A stretch of 64,000 nucleotides of DNA, taken from NCBI GenBank assembly GCA_964574635.1, contig CAZNOG010000001.1, forward strand, positions 186,001 through 250,000, written 5' to 3'. This document shows positions 51,846 to 60,041 of the stretch, piece after piece. Both the position numbers and the translations under genes were made by a program. How positions within the stretch are numbered: position 1 is the first letter of the stretch; the number at the start of each line of letters is the position of its first letter. Source of the DNA: CAZNOG01 sp964574635. GTDB lineage: Bacteria; Bacteroidota; Bacteroidia; Flavobacteriales_D; Cryomorphaceae. The notes beneath the pieces were generated by a model, which saw only the letters and a program-made list of their open reading frames with translations, did not search any database and had not been told where the DNA came from.

Positions 51846-52604
51846 ATGACCACCAAAAATTCATCGATCAAAACTTCAGACGTGGTCATCGATATGGGCA
51901 ACACCCGGATGAAAGTGGCCCTCTTCGTCGATGGTCGATTGGACGGTGTGCTGAACTTTTCCAACGAGGCCAACAAAAGGGTGATGGCCCTTATCGAAAC
52001 CGCCGACGCCAAAAGGGCCATCCTCAGCAACGTCGGCAAAGTGAAGGCGCCGTTGATCCGCGCCCTGTCGGAGAAATTGGACCTCTTGCACCTCGACTCG
52101 AATTTCGAAGTACCCATCCGCCTCGATTACCATACCCCCGAAACCCTCGGAACCGACCGAATCGCCAACGCCGTGGCGGCATCAAAATTTTATTCCGGAC
52201 AAAACGTTCTCATCATCGATTTCGGAACGTGCATCAAGTACGATCTGCTGAGGGAAGACGCCACCTTTTTGGGCGGTGCCATCGCCCCCGGATTGGACAT
52301 GAGGTTCCGCAGCATGCACAAAATGACGGGCAAACTGCCGAGAATAAAGGAATGGAAGGAAAAAGAAATGATCTGGCCCGGAAAGGACACCCGAAGCAGC
52401 ATGGTCTCTGGAGTGCTCCAAGGAATCGAAGCGGAAATCGTCCATTACATCGCCCAATCCAACGAAAGATTTGAAAACTTGAAAGTCATCGCCACCGGCG
52501 GCGATTTCGGTTTCTTTGAGAAAGCGTTTAAAAATATCATCTTTGCACACCCTTATCTCACCCTGACGGGCCTGCATGAAATTCTACGCTTCCATTTGGA
52601 TTAA
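51846..52604 (+). CDS. coaX: Type III pantothenate kinase
   Basis: A 252-residue ASKHA-fold kinase phosphorylating pantothenate with ATP, the first step of CoA synthesis. Motifs: phosphate loop DMGNTRMKVALFVDG at the N-terminus, GTDRIANAVAASKFY, LIIDFGTCIKYDLL and FLGGAIAPGLDMRFRSMH, as in CoaX. It begins a long operon with overlapping or closely spaced genes through 57429. The ATG at 51846 is chosen because the earlier opening overlaps tRNA-Phe. Confidence 0.94.
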   Translation: MTTKNSSIKTSDVVIDMGNTRMKVALFVDGRLDGVLNFSNEANKRVMALIETADAKRAILSNVGKVKAPLIRALSEKLDLLHLDSNFEVPIRLDYHTPETLGTDRIANAVAASKFYSGQNVLIIDFGTCIKYDLLREDATFLGGAIAPGLDMRFRSMHKMTGKLPRIKEWKEKEMIWPGKDTRSSMVSGVLQGIEAEIVHYIAQSNERFENLKVIATGGDFGFFEKAFKNIIFAHPYLTLTGLHEILRFHLD

Positions 52605-53967
52605 AATGATCGCCTTCGGCCTCGGGTCGGTCGCCATGTCGATGGCGCCTCACGCCGCACGCGCCCAATCCGACTTTACCTCGCCGTATTCCATTTACGG
52701 GCCGGGTACCGTCATCCACAGGCAAAGCGTACTGCAAGCCGGCTTCGGGGGCGCCGGCGTAGCCCTCATCGATCCCCACAACCTCAATATGGTCAATCCG
52801 GCCGTGTCCGCCTATGCACTCGATCCGGTCTTCGAGGTCGCCGGCATGGGGTCGTTTTCGACTTTTCGTACCGATGCCGAATCCTTCGACAACAAGAGGT
52901 TTATGTTCAACAACATCGGCCTGAACCTGCCGGTCATTCGCAACAAGTGGGCGTTGAACATCGGGTTGACCGCACTCACCGACGTGGGCTACGACGTGAA
53001 CGTCACACGCGATGGAGGAGAAAACATCGGTCATTACAATACCGAGTATTCCGGAAACGGAGGTTTGAACCAGTTCTACGTCGGCTCTTCATACAAACTT
53101 CTCAACCGCGCCGACAGCATAGGCAACGTGACTGCGCTCGCCGTGGGCGCCAACTACAACTTCGACTTCGGAGTGATCGAGAGCACGCGCCGAATCCACT
53201 ACGTCGACGACCTCAACAGCATGGGGCTGACCGCCTACGAAAAGGACTTGCTGAAAAGAAACAACGCGGAGATCGGTGTGCACTTCCAAACTCCCCTGAT
53301 AAAGAGAACCGAGACCAATCCCCGCTTTCTCAAAATCATGGGTGGCTTCTCCACTTCTCTCGGACTTAACATGAAAGCCGAACGCGACCTCCACGTCTAT
53401 ACCATTAAATACGTCAACCAAGACGCCATTTCACCGGCCGACACCTTGAGGAGCCTCGCGGCGGTGAAGGGGGACATCCAAATGCCGGTTCGGTACAGCG
53501 TGGGTTTCGCATTGGACTACTTCTCGGTTCAGCGCCGAAGGCTTCGGTTTGCCGTGGATTACACCACCGAACAATGGTCCAATTATTCCGATTCTTTCGG
53601 CGAATCCACCGGCCCTGTGTTCGAAGACGCCCGCACCATCGCCGGGGGAGTGGAATACACACCGGAAGTCGGCTCAAGAGAGTTTTTCAAAGCCTTGCGT
53701 TACAGGCTGGGGTTCAATCATCAAGAAACGAATTTAGAACTTGAAGGCCACCGCATTAAAGATGTTGGCATGAGTTTTGGGTTAACCCTACCGATTAACT
53801 TAAAACGCGCACTTACCCAATCGTCCTTGAATATCGCCGGTCGATACGGACGCTACGGGACAACTGCCGACGGACTGATCGAAGAAGAATACTTCCACGT
53901 TTACGTGGGATTTTCATTCACACCTCACTTCAGAAACCGCTGGTTTGTTCAACCCAAATACGACTGA
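52576..53967 (+). CDS. Outer-membrane beta-barrel protein (FadL-like)
   Basis: 463 residues with signal peptide (..SMAPHAARAQ, to about residue 31) and repeated beta hairpins; the opening SDFTSPYSIYGPGTV.., GFGGAGVALIDPHNLNMVNP resembles outer-membrane transport proteins of the FadL type in Bacteroidota. C-terminal strand HVYVGFSFTPHFRNRW. It overlaps coaX by 29 bases and is followed 3 bases later by the TPR gene. The gene order coaX-OMP-TPR-lptC is recurrent in the phylum. Cargo is unknown. Confidence 0.75.
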   Translation: MKFYASIWIKMIAFGLGSVAMSMAPHAARAQSDFTSPYSIYGPGTVIHRQSVLQAGFGGAGVALIDPHNLNMVNPAVSAYALDPVFEVAGMGSFSTFRTDAESFDNKRFMFNNIGLNLPVIRNKWALNIGLTALTDVGYDVNVTRDGGENIGHYNTEYSGNGGLNQFYVGSSYKLLNRADSIGNVTALAVGANYNFDFGVIESTRRIHYVDDLNSMGLTAYEKDLLKRNNAEIGVHFQTPLIKRTETNPRFLKIMGGFSTSLGLNMKAERDLHVYTIKYVNQDAISPADTLRSLAAVKGDIQMPVRYSVGFALDYFSVQRRRLRFAVDYTTEQWSNYSDSFGESTGPVFEDARTIAGGVEYTPEVGSREFFKALRYRLGFNHQETNLELEGHRIKDVGMSFGLTLPINLKRALTQSSLNIAGRYGRYGTTADGLIEEEYFHVYVGFSFTPHFRNRWFVQPKYD

Positions 53968-53970
53968 GAA

Positions 53971-55329
53971 ATGAAAACCAAAGAAATCCACGGCTTGCTT
54001 GTAAAAACGGCGTTTTTCCTTGTTGCCTGTCTGTTTGTGATTCCCATGTCCCTTCGGGCACAACAGGGTGGAGACTACGGAGACACCCCCGAACAACAGG
54101 AAGAATGCAAAAAGTACCTGTCGCTTTACCGCGATTACAGGGACCAAGACATGTACGAACAAGCCCTTCCTTTCTGGCGGAATGCGTATGAAATTTGCCC
54201 GGGCAGCGCCAAAACACTCTACATCGACGGCACGCGATTCTACGGCAACATCCTTGACGAAATCTATCAGGATTCCTCCCAGCTGGACGTGAGGAACGCA
54301 TACATCGATACATTGATGCAGATTTACGATCAGAGGATCGAATACTTCGGAGAAGAAGGCAAGGTGCTCACCTATAAAGGAAATGACCTGTACAAATACG
54401 ACAAATCCAGAGCGAAGGAAGCCAACGCGATGTTCAAGAGATCCATGGAGCTGCTCGGAAACAACACCGATGCCGTGGCGCTGTCCAGATACTACCAATC
54501 GCTGGTAGACTTGTACAATAATAAAGAGGCCACCAAATCCGACCTTCTGGTGGAATACATGCCCGTTGTCGACATTCTCGACTACAACATCGCCCGCCTC
54601 GAAGATGAGAAAGCCAAGGCGAGATACGAGTCAGCCAAAACCAACTTGGAGAACTTTTTCGTGAAAATCGCGGACTGCAGCGACATCTATTCCATCTTGT
54701 CGGAGCGATTGGCGGAAGCACCCGAAGATATTTCCCTGAACAAAAAGGCACTGGCCGTTCTCAATAAGCGAGACTGTACGGACGACCCCCTCTACTTGCA
54801 AGTTGCCGAACGCGTATACCGCGACGAACCTACGCACCCGGCCGCATATTCTTTGGGAATCGAAGCGGTGAAAGCAAAAGACTATTCCAAGGCACTCACC
54901 TACTTCCGCGAGGCCATCGAACTTTGCGGCGATTGCATCGACTTGGAGAAATACTTGCTCCGCGCAGGCCAAACGGCCACCATCTTGGGGCAGACTTCCA
55001 CGGCGAGAAACTACGCCAACAGAATTTTGCAGGAAAACCCCCGCAGCGGTGCGGCGTACATCCTCATCGGCGATGCCATCGCCACGGCCGCCAAGAATTG
55101 CGAAGGACCTCTCGGCCCGGCCTCAGTGTACTGGCTGGCGGCGGATTACTACGCCAAGGCCGCCAATACCGACCCCTCGGTGGCCGGCGAAGCCAACCAA
55201 AAAGTTGCGAACACCAGAAAGTACTTCCCTCTCAAAACCGACGTGTTCTTCCACAATTTGGAGGAAGGCCAAGCCTACCAAGTGGAATGCATGGGTGGGG
55301 AGTCCACCACGGTGAGGACCAGGGACTGA
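53971..55329 (+). CDS. Periplasmic TPR-repeat protein
   Basis: 452 residues with a signal peptide (..FLVACLFVIPMSLRAQQ) and helical repeats: AEEALPFWRNAYEICPGS-type pairs near residues 50-75, KDYSKALTYFREAIELCGDC near 300, then QTSTARNYANRILQENPRSG and GPASVYWLAADYYAKAANTD. TPR units scaffold protein complexes; partners are unknown, but envelope genes on both sides suggest an envelope-assembly role. The C-terminus (VECMGGESTTVRTRD) is a conserved-looking tail. Confidence 0.8.
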   Translation: MKTKEIHGLLVKTAFFLVACLFVIPMSLRAQQGGDYGDTPEQQEECKKYLSLYRDYRDQDMYEQALPFWRNAYEICPGSAKTLYIDGTRFYGNILDEIYQDSSQLDVRNAYIDTLMQIYDQRIEYFGEEGKVLTYKGNDLYKYDKSRAKEANAMFKRSMELLGNNTDAVALSRYYQSLVDLYNNKEATKSDLLVEYMPVVDILDYNIARLEDEKAKARYESAKTNLENFFVKIADCSDIYSILSERLAEAPEDISLNKKALAVLNKRDCTDDPLYLQVAERVYRDEPTHPAAYSLGIEAVKAKDYSKALTYFREAIELCGDCIDLEKYLLRAGQTATILGQTSTARNYANRILQENPRSGAAYILIGDAIATAAKNCEGPLGPASVYWLAADYYAKAANTDPSVAGEANQKVANTRKYFPLKTDVFFHNLEEGQAYQVECMGGESTTVRTRD

Positions 55330-55333
55330 CTTT

Positions 55334-55912
55334 ATGCACCGGGATTCACCCATTCGTAGAGTGCTCGGCATTATCGGACCGGCCATGATCATGGCCGGTC
55401 TGTCTGTTTCCTGTACCTCCAACGACATGGCCCAAGTTCTCGAACTGTCCGACCCGGGAAACCGACCGGTGAGAAGCACCGAAAACGTGGTCTACACGTA
55501 CACGGACTCGGGAAGGGTTACGAACACGCTTAAAGCCGGAAAAGTAGACCGGTACGCCTCCCCGGATTCTACCTACAGCCTGATTTCAAATGGGTTCGAA
55601 TTGTTGTTTTACACCGATAGCGGCGATTTCGACGGACGCTTGGTTGCCCGAAACGGCTACATCTCCGACAACAATTCCCTTATGATCGCCCGCGACAGCG
55701 TGGTCTTCGTCAACAAAATGAACGAAACCCTCTACACCGAGGAGCTCATGTGGTTCCAAGACAGCGCCAAGGTGTTCACCGACAAATTCGTCACCATCGA
55801 GCGCGACGACGCGGTGATCTATGGCCACGGGTTGACCTCCGATCAGAATTTCACCAATTACGTTATCCGCGATGTGACGGGTATGTTATACCTCGACGAA
55901 AATGAAGAATGA
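55334..55912 (+). CDS. lptC: LPS export protein LptC
   Basis: 192 residues: a lipoprotein-like N-terminus (MIMAGLSVSC, Cys near residue 27) and the LptC/OstA beta-jellyroll domain with the family's ENVVYTYTDSGRVTNTLKAG and the hydrophilic SDNNSLMIARDSVVFVNKMN block. LptC couples the LptB2FG transporter to LptA, passing lipopolysaccharide toward the outer membrane. Replacement of the inner-membrane helix by a lipid anchor is usual in Bacteroidota. A 24-bp perfect palindrome (55377-55400) falls within its leader codons. The stop overlaps the next gene by 11 bases. Confidence 0.85.
   Translation: MHRDSPIRRVLGIIGPAMIMAGLSVSCTSNDMAQVLELSDPGNRPVRSTENVVYTYTDSGRVTNTLKAGKVDRYASPDSTYSLISNGFELLFYTDSGDFDGRLVARNGYISDNNSLMIARDSVVFVNKMNETLYTEELMWFQDSAKVFTDKFVTIERDDAVIYGHGLTSDQNFTNYVIRDVTGMLYLDENEE
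55377..55400. repeat. Perfect 24-bp palindrome within the lptC leader
   Basis: Half-site GACCGGCCATGA followed directly by its reverse complement (no spacer), inside codons about 15-22 of lptC. It could form a strong hairpin in the mRNA just after translation initiation. Confidence 0.7.
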
Positions 55913-56129
55913 CAAAAACAAAGACGCCTACAGCAAGGTGGGCCGTATCATGGAGATCTTTTGGCTGAGCCTGGCCATCCTCTCCTTGCTGGTGGTCATC
56001 TATATCTTCTTCGCCCAAGGCATTACTCGCGCAAACATCCAGTACCTCGTATTCCCCGGAATGGCCGGAGCCATGTTCGCTTTCAGGTACGTCATGCGCA
56101 GGCGAATGGAGCGAAACAGCCGAAAATGA
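55902..56129 (+). CDS. Small two-helix membrane protein
   Basis: 75 residues: a Lys-rich start, then two hydrophobic spans (IFWLSLAILSLLVVIYIFFA and LVFPGMAGAMFAFRYVMRRR) ending in an Arg-rich cytoplasmic tail. No known function. It overlaps lptC by 11 bases and ends 31 bases before the CNNM gene, within the envelope operon. Confidence 0.75.
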   Translation: MKNDKNKDAYSKVGRIMEIFWLSLAILSLLVVIYIFFAQGITRANIQYLVFPGMAGAMFAFRYVMRRRMERNSRK

Positions 56130-56160
56130 TATTCCCGGCTTTTTCTATTTTTGAAGACCA

Positions 56161-57429
56161 ATGGAATCCAGCGAAGGAGTCATTTTGATCGCGTCCTTGT
56201 TTTTTGCCCTGTTCTTTACCGGGATGAGCGTCGCGTTTTTGTCTGCCAACAAACTCAAGATCGAACTCGACGGAAAGCAAGGGGTGTTTTCGGCGGCAAT
56301 CCTTTCCGGACTGCTCCGAAAGCAGTCCAAGTTTATCGCTACCTTGCTCGTTGGCAGCCACATCGCCTTGGTGGTGTTCGCCGTATACTCGGTGTCTTGG
56401 CTGGAGCCCAAACTCGTCGAAAATGGAGTCGAGGGGGTTTGGATCCCCGTACTCCAAACCGCCATCGCCGGAATTGTCGTTCTGTTCTTCGGAGAGTTCA
56501 TCCCCCGCACCGTATTTCGCTTGAATCCCAATTTTCTGATGAAGGTTTTCGCCGTACCCGTCCTCTTGGCCTACTACGCCTTGTGGATTCCCATGCGGTT
56601 GATCACCGGCATCGCGCAATTCGTGGTGAAATACATCCTTCGACTCGATCTGCCTTCAGGAAGCCACGCGTACGGACGCATGGATCTCGATAATTTCCTC
56701 CGCGAAATCGCCGACAACGCCGAAGAGAAAGAAGAAGACCTCGAACACGAAATCCAGATCTTCCAAAACGCCTTGGACTTTTCGAAGGTGAAAGCCCGCG
56801 ATTGCATGGTGCCCCGCACCGAAATTGCCGCCGTGGAAGTCGATGACGACGTGGAAAAACTCAAAAAGGTCTTCATCGATACCGGGTATTCCCGAGTACT
56901 CGTCTACCGCGAATCCATAGACAACATCATCGGATTCGTCAATTCCATGGAGATGTTTCGCAAAGTCGACAGCATCAAACGCCTGATCGTCCCGGTCATC
57001 ATCATCCCCGAAACCATTTCGGCCCGGGAAGTCCTTCGGCTCTTCATCAAGCAAAACAAGAGCATCGCCGTTGTGGTCGACGAGTTCGGCGGCACCTCCG
57101 GCATGCTGACCATCGAAGACGTCATGGAAGAAATTTTCGGTGACATCGAAGACGAACACGACCAGGAGGTCCTGCTCGAAGAGAAAGTCAACGACAATCT
57201 CTATCATTTTTCCGCACGCCTCGAAATCGACTACCTCAACGAGAAGTACAAGTTCGATCTTCCCGAAAGCGAGGAGTACGAAACCCTGGCCGGACTCATC
57301 CTCAATCGCTGCGAAGATATCCCCGACGTGCACGACGTGGTGGAAATCGAACCCTACCGCATCACCATCACGGGGAGCAGCGACGTGAGAATCGATTCCA
57401 TTCGCCTGGAAATACTGCCCGAAGATTAA
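56161..57429 (+). CDS. CNNM/CorC-family membrane protein
   Basis: 422 residues: an N-terminal CNNM domain with about four membrane helices (SLFFALFFTGMSVAFLSANK, LLVGSHIALVVFAVYSVSWL, IAGIVVLFFGEFIPRTVFRL, VFAVPVLLAYYALWIPMRLI) and the EFIPR motif, a CBS pair (about 195-320, with VPRTEIAAVEVDDD) and a C-terminal CorC/HlyC domain (ENDNLYHFSARLEI-like). These proteins (former 'hemolysins') are linked to Mg2+/Co2+ efflux; GldE of Flavobacterium is a member. No gliding genes of the gldD type adjoin it, so no Gld name is given. Confidence 0.86.
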   Translation: MESSEGVILIASLFFALFFTGMSVAFLSANKLKIELDGKQGVFSAAILSGLLRKQSKFIATLLVGSHIALVVFAVYSVSWLEPKLVENGVEGVWIPVLQTAIAGIVVLFFGEFIPRTVFRLNPNFLMKVFAVPVLLAYYALWIPMRLITGIAQFVVKYILRLDLPSGSHAYGRMDLDNFLREIADNAEEKEEDLEHEIQIFQNALDFSKVKARDCMVPRTEIAAVEVDDDVEKLKKVFIDTGYSRVLVYRESIDNIIGFVNSMEMFRKVDSIKRLIVPVIIIPETISAREVLRLFIKQNKSIAVVVDEFGGTSGMLTIEDVMEEIFGDIEDEHDQEVLLEEKVNDNLYHFSARLEIDYLNEKYKFDLPESEEYETLAGLILNRCEDIPDVHDVVEIEPYRITITGSSDVRIDSIRLEILPED

Positions 57430-57430
57430 T

Positions 57431-57459
57431 CCCGAACGCCGCGGAGCCACGCGTTCGGG
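57431..57459. terminator. Hairpin after the coaX-CNNM operon
   Basis: CCCGAACG (57431-57438) pairs with CGTTCGGG (57452-57459). No clear T run follows, so termination is likely but not certain. Confidence 0.4.
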
Positions 57460-57535
57460 TAACGATTGACCACGAGCATCGTACCCCCGAAAGGCGCGAT
57501 CCGAAAATTCACTTCATTTCCCAAATGGAAATTAT

Positions 57536-57543
57536 TACCTTCG
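57536..57543 (+). promoter_or_regulatory. -7 box for the peptidyl-prolyl isomerase gene
   Basis: TACCTTCG, one base from the consensus TAnnTTTG, ending 22 bases before the ATG at 57566. Confidence 0.4.
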
Positions 57544-57565
57544 CACCCTTCATAATCCGTACGGA

Positions 57566-59662
57566 ATGGCAGCTATAGGAAAAATTAGAGAACGGTCTAC
57601 GCTTTTATTGATCGTGATTGGTGTGGCCATGGTGGCTTTTATTTTGGGCGACTTCGTCGCCGGACAAGGAAATTCCCCCGCGAGTCAATACGTGGGTGAA
57701 GTATATGGCGAGGAAATCAACATGCTCGACTATGAGCAGCGCGTTGAAAACGAAGTCCAAGCCATGAACTCCATCGGTCAACCCATCTCCACGACCGACC
57801 CCCAAGTACGCAACCAAGTGTGGGACGACATGATCCAAGAAATGATCATGTACAAAGAGTTGAACGAATTGGGTGTGCGCATGAGCCGTGAGGAGTACGA
57901 CGACATCCGTTTCGGCGAAAACGCCAACCCCGAATTCCGATCCGGCGATATGTTCAAGAACCCCGAAACGGGCACCTTCGACCCTATGGCCGTTCAGAAC
58001 TATTTCGCACTCATGGAGAGTGATTTTCCCGTTTATCACCAAGTCGAACAAAGGCGACTCATGAACGGAAGACTCTACGAAAAATACAACAACATGATCA
58101 AACTCGGCATCGCGGTCAATACCCTCGACGCCAAAGATCAATACTACCGACAAGAGCAAAAGGCCGATTTTACCTACGTCGTGCGCACCTTCGCTTCCAT
58201 CGCCGATTCGACCATCGAAGTGAGCGAAAAGGAGCTCAAAGCCTACTACGACAAACACAAGCACGAAGACCGCTTCGAGCAAGACCCTGAAGTCGACTTG
58301 GAGTACGTGGTTTTCACCGTTGAAGCCTCCGAAGAAGACAAAGAATACACGCGCGAAGAGCTCTCCAATCTCAAAGAGGAGTTTGCAAACGCATCCAACG
58401 ACTCCTCCTTCGCAGTCAGACATTCCGATTCGCGTCGCGCCATGCTGAAAACCCTCGAAGCGGGCGGTGACGACGAACTGCAAGCCATGATCGATTCCGC
58501 GCAAATCGGCGATGTGATCGGACCCTACGAATTGGACGGCGTCATGGCCATCGCCAAAGTGGTCGAAACGGACGTCAAGGAACTCGCCACGGCGCGCCAT
58601 ATATTGCTTTCCAAAGACAATACCCCCGACATCGACGTGCTGAACAGCCGCGCCGACAGCATCGTGAGAGTCATCAAGCGCGACGACAATTTCGAAGAAA
58701 TGGTCACGCTGTTCAGCGACGACCCCGGATCCATCGCAAACGGCGGCGTGTACGAAAACTTCGACCGCACACGCATGGTTCCGGAATTCACCGAAGCGTC
58801 TTTTGATCGACCTATCGGGTCGCTGAACGTGGTGGAAACCTCGTACGGAGTACACATCGTCGAACCATTGGAAGTGACCGAAGAAAAAGTGCTTAAAGTT
58901 TGGGAAGTCGATTTCGAAATCCGACCCACCAGCGAAACGTTCAATCGCGTCTACGACGAAGCGAATGAATTTTCTCTCTCCATCGACAATGTCGCCGATT
59001 TCAGTGCCGAAGCCGAAAGCCGTGGATACGAAGTGCGGGAAGGATCCAAAATCGGCCCCATGGCCATGAACCTCCCCAACGTACCGTCCTCCCAAGACGT
59101 CATCCGCTGGGCCCACGCCAAGGAAAGCACGAAAGTGGGCAGCATCAGCGAGCCCATGGAGTTCGGAAACAATATCGTGGTGACCGCGCTCAAAGCACGG
59201 AGAGAGCAAGGCAGAGCCTCTTTCGAAGACAGCAAAGACATGATTCGTCCCGATGTCATCCGCGAGAAAAAGGCCGAGATGTTCAAAAAGGAAATGCAGG
59301 GCAAGAGCATCGCGGAACTCGAATCGGAGTTCAACCTCTCGGTCAAAATGGCCACCAACGTTTCCCAAGACCGCCCCAACCTGCCGGGATCCGGCAATGA
59401 GCCATATATCGTAGGATTCGCCATGACCATGACCGAAGGCACGGTGAGCGAGCCGCTTACGGGTCGTGCCGGGGTGTACGTGATTCAGTTGGAGTCCAAA
59501 ACCGACGTGCAGCCACGGGAAGAGTACCTCGTGTACCGCGACGAACTCGAGTACCGAATCCAAAGCCGTATGCAGTCGCCGTCCACCGGTGTGTACCGCG
59601 CCCTGAAAGACGTGGCCAACATCAAAGACGAACGGTCTCAAATGTTCCAACGCTTCCGTTGA
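57566..59662 (+). CDS. SurA/PpiD-type periplasmic peptidyl-prolyl isomerase
   Basis: 698 residues: an N-terminal membrane anchor (LLLIVIGVAMVAFILGDFVA), a SurA_N chaperone region (about 30-330) with VGEVYGEEINMLDYEQRVEN and acidic helices, a parvulin domain near residues 340-435 (ARHILLSKDN.., SDDPGSIANGGVYENFDRTR) and a C-terminal helical part. It folds outer-membrane proteins in the periplasm. It is transcribed after a hairpin, apart from the lptC operon, and is one of the larger members because of the charged N-domain. Confidence 0.88.
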   Translation: MAAIGKIRERSTLLLIVIGVAMVAFILGDFVAGQGNSPASQYVGEVYGEEINMLDYEQRVENEVQAMNSIGQPISTTDPQVRNQVWDDMIQEMIMYKELNELGVRMSREEYDDIRFGENANPEFRSGDMFKNPETGTFDPMAVQNYFALMESDFPVYHQVEQRRLMNGRLYEKYNNMIKLGIAVNTLDAKDQYYRQEQKADFTYVVRTFASIADSTIEVSEKELKAYYDKHKHEDRFEQDPEVDLEYVVFTVEASEEDKEYTREELSNLKEEFANASNDSSFAVRHSDSRRAMLKTLEAGGDDELQAMIDSAQIGDVIGPYELDGVMAIAKVVETDVKELATARHILLSKDNTPDIDVLNSRADSIVRVIKRDDNFEEMVTLFSDDPGSIANGGVYENFDRTRMVPEFTEASFDRPIGSLNVVETSYGVHIVEPLEVTEEKVLKVWEVDFEIRPTSETFNRVYDEANEFSLSIDNVADFSAEAESRGYEVREGSKIGPMAMNLPNVPSSQDVIRWAHAKESTKVGSISEPMEFGNNIVVTALKARREQGRASFEDSKDMIRPDVIREKKAEMFKKEMQGKSIAELESEFNLSVKMATNVSQDRPNLPGSGNEPYIVGFAMTMTEGTVSEPLTGRAGVYVIQLESKTDVQPREEYLVYRDELEYRIQSRMQSPSTGVYRALKDVANIKDERSQMFQRFR

Positions 59663-59737
59663 TCCACGGCCGTCGGGACAACTCCACGGTTGAATCATTT
59701 TTTATGCACGGGGCGCCAAGCGATTGCCCGGGTTTGG

Positions 59738-59750
59738 GTTTTTGTGGGTG
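59738..59750 (+). repeat. 13-mer repeat GTTTTTGTGGGTG, copy 6
   Basis: Exact copy followed by TGGCTC, 76 bases after the isomerase stop and about 110 bases before the TPP-riboswitch promoter, in the orientation of the upstream gene. Confidence 0.7.
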
Positions 59751-59848
59751 TGGCTCTCCCCTCACGCGATTCTCTCCCTTCCCATATCGGGCTCGCTATT
59801 GAAGTTCCCCGATTTACGCGCCGGTTGTGCAAAGTATCGGCGAAACAC

Positions 59849-59856
59849 TATCTTTG
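59849..59856 (+). promoter_or_regulatory. Promoter of the TPP-riboswitch transcript
   Basis: TATCTTTG at 59849-59856 with TTG at 59825-59827, 21 bases upstream: the best Bacteroidota promoter in the window. The riboswitch begins about 8 bases later. Confidence 0.65.
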
Positions 59857-59863
59857 ACCCATC

Positions 59864-59980
59864 TCACAGGGGTGCCTATATCACCTGCCACACGAGGCGG
59901 TTTGACAGGCTGAGATCATACCCTACGTCCCGCTTCTTTGAGGGCGTACACCTGATCCGGTTAATGCCGGCGTAGGGAGT
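59864..59980 (+). ncRNA. TPP (THI-box) riboswitch
   Basis: Contains the conserved THI-element parts in order: AGGGGTGCC (59868-59876), CTGAGATCATACCC (59910-59923), the pyrophosphate-side ACCTGATCCGGTTAATGCCGG (59949-59969, split here) and GTAGGGA closing at 59972-59978. Such RNAs bind thiamine pyrophosphate and shut off translation or transcription of thiamine genes. The only gene behind it is a TonB-dependent receptor. Confidence 0.95.
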
Positions 59981-60041
59981 TAAATAAGTTGGTTCGGTGG
60001 CTTCCCCCGAGTCGACCGACCTGAACTTAAATTTCAAAGAA

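Noticed and set aside
56161..57429. GldE gliding protein
   Set aside because: Same CNNM/CorC family, but no gldD or other gld gene adjoins it, and the lptC-side operon position is general in Bacteroidota.
57605..59698. 697-codon minus-strand open frame opposite the isomerase gene
   Set aside because: Shadow frame; translation is His/Phe/Val-rich and low complexity, while the plus strand has clear SurA/parvulin motifs.
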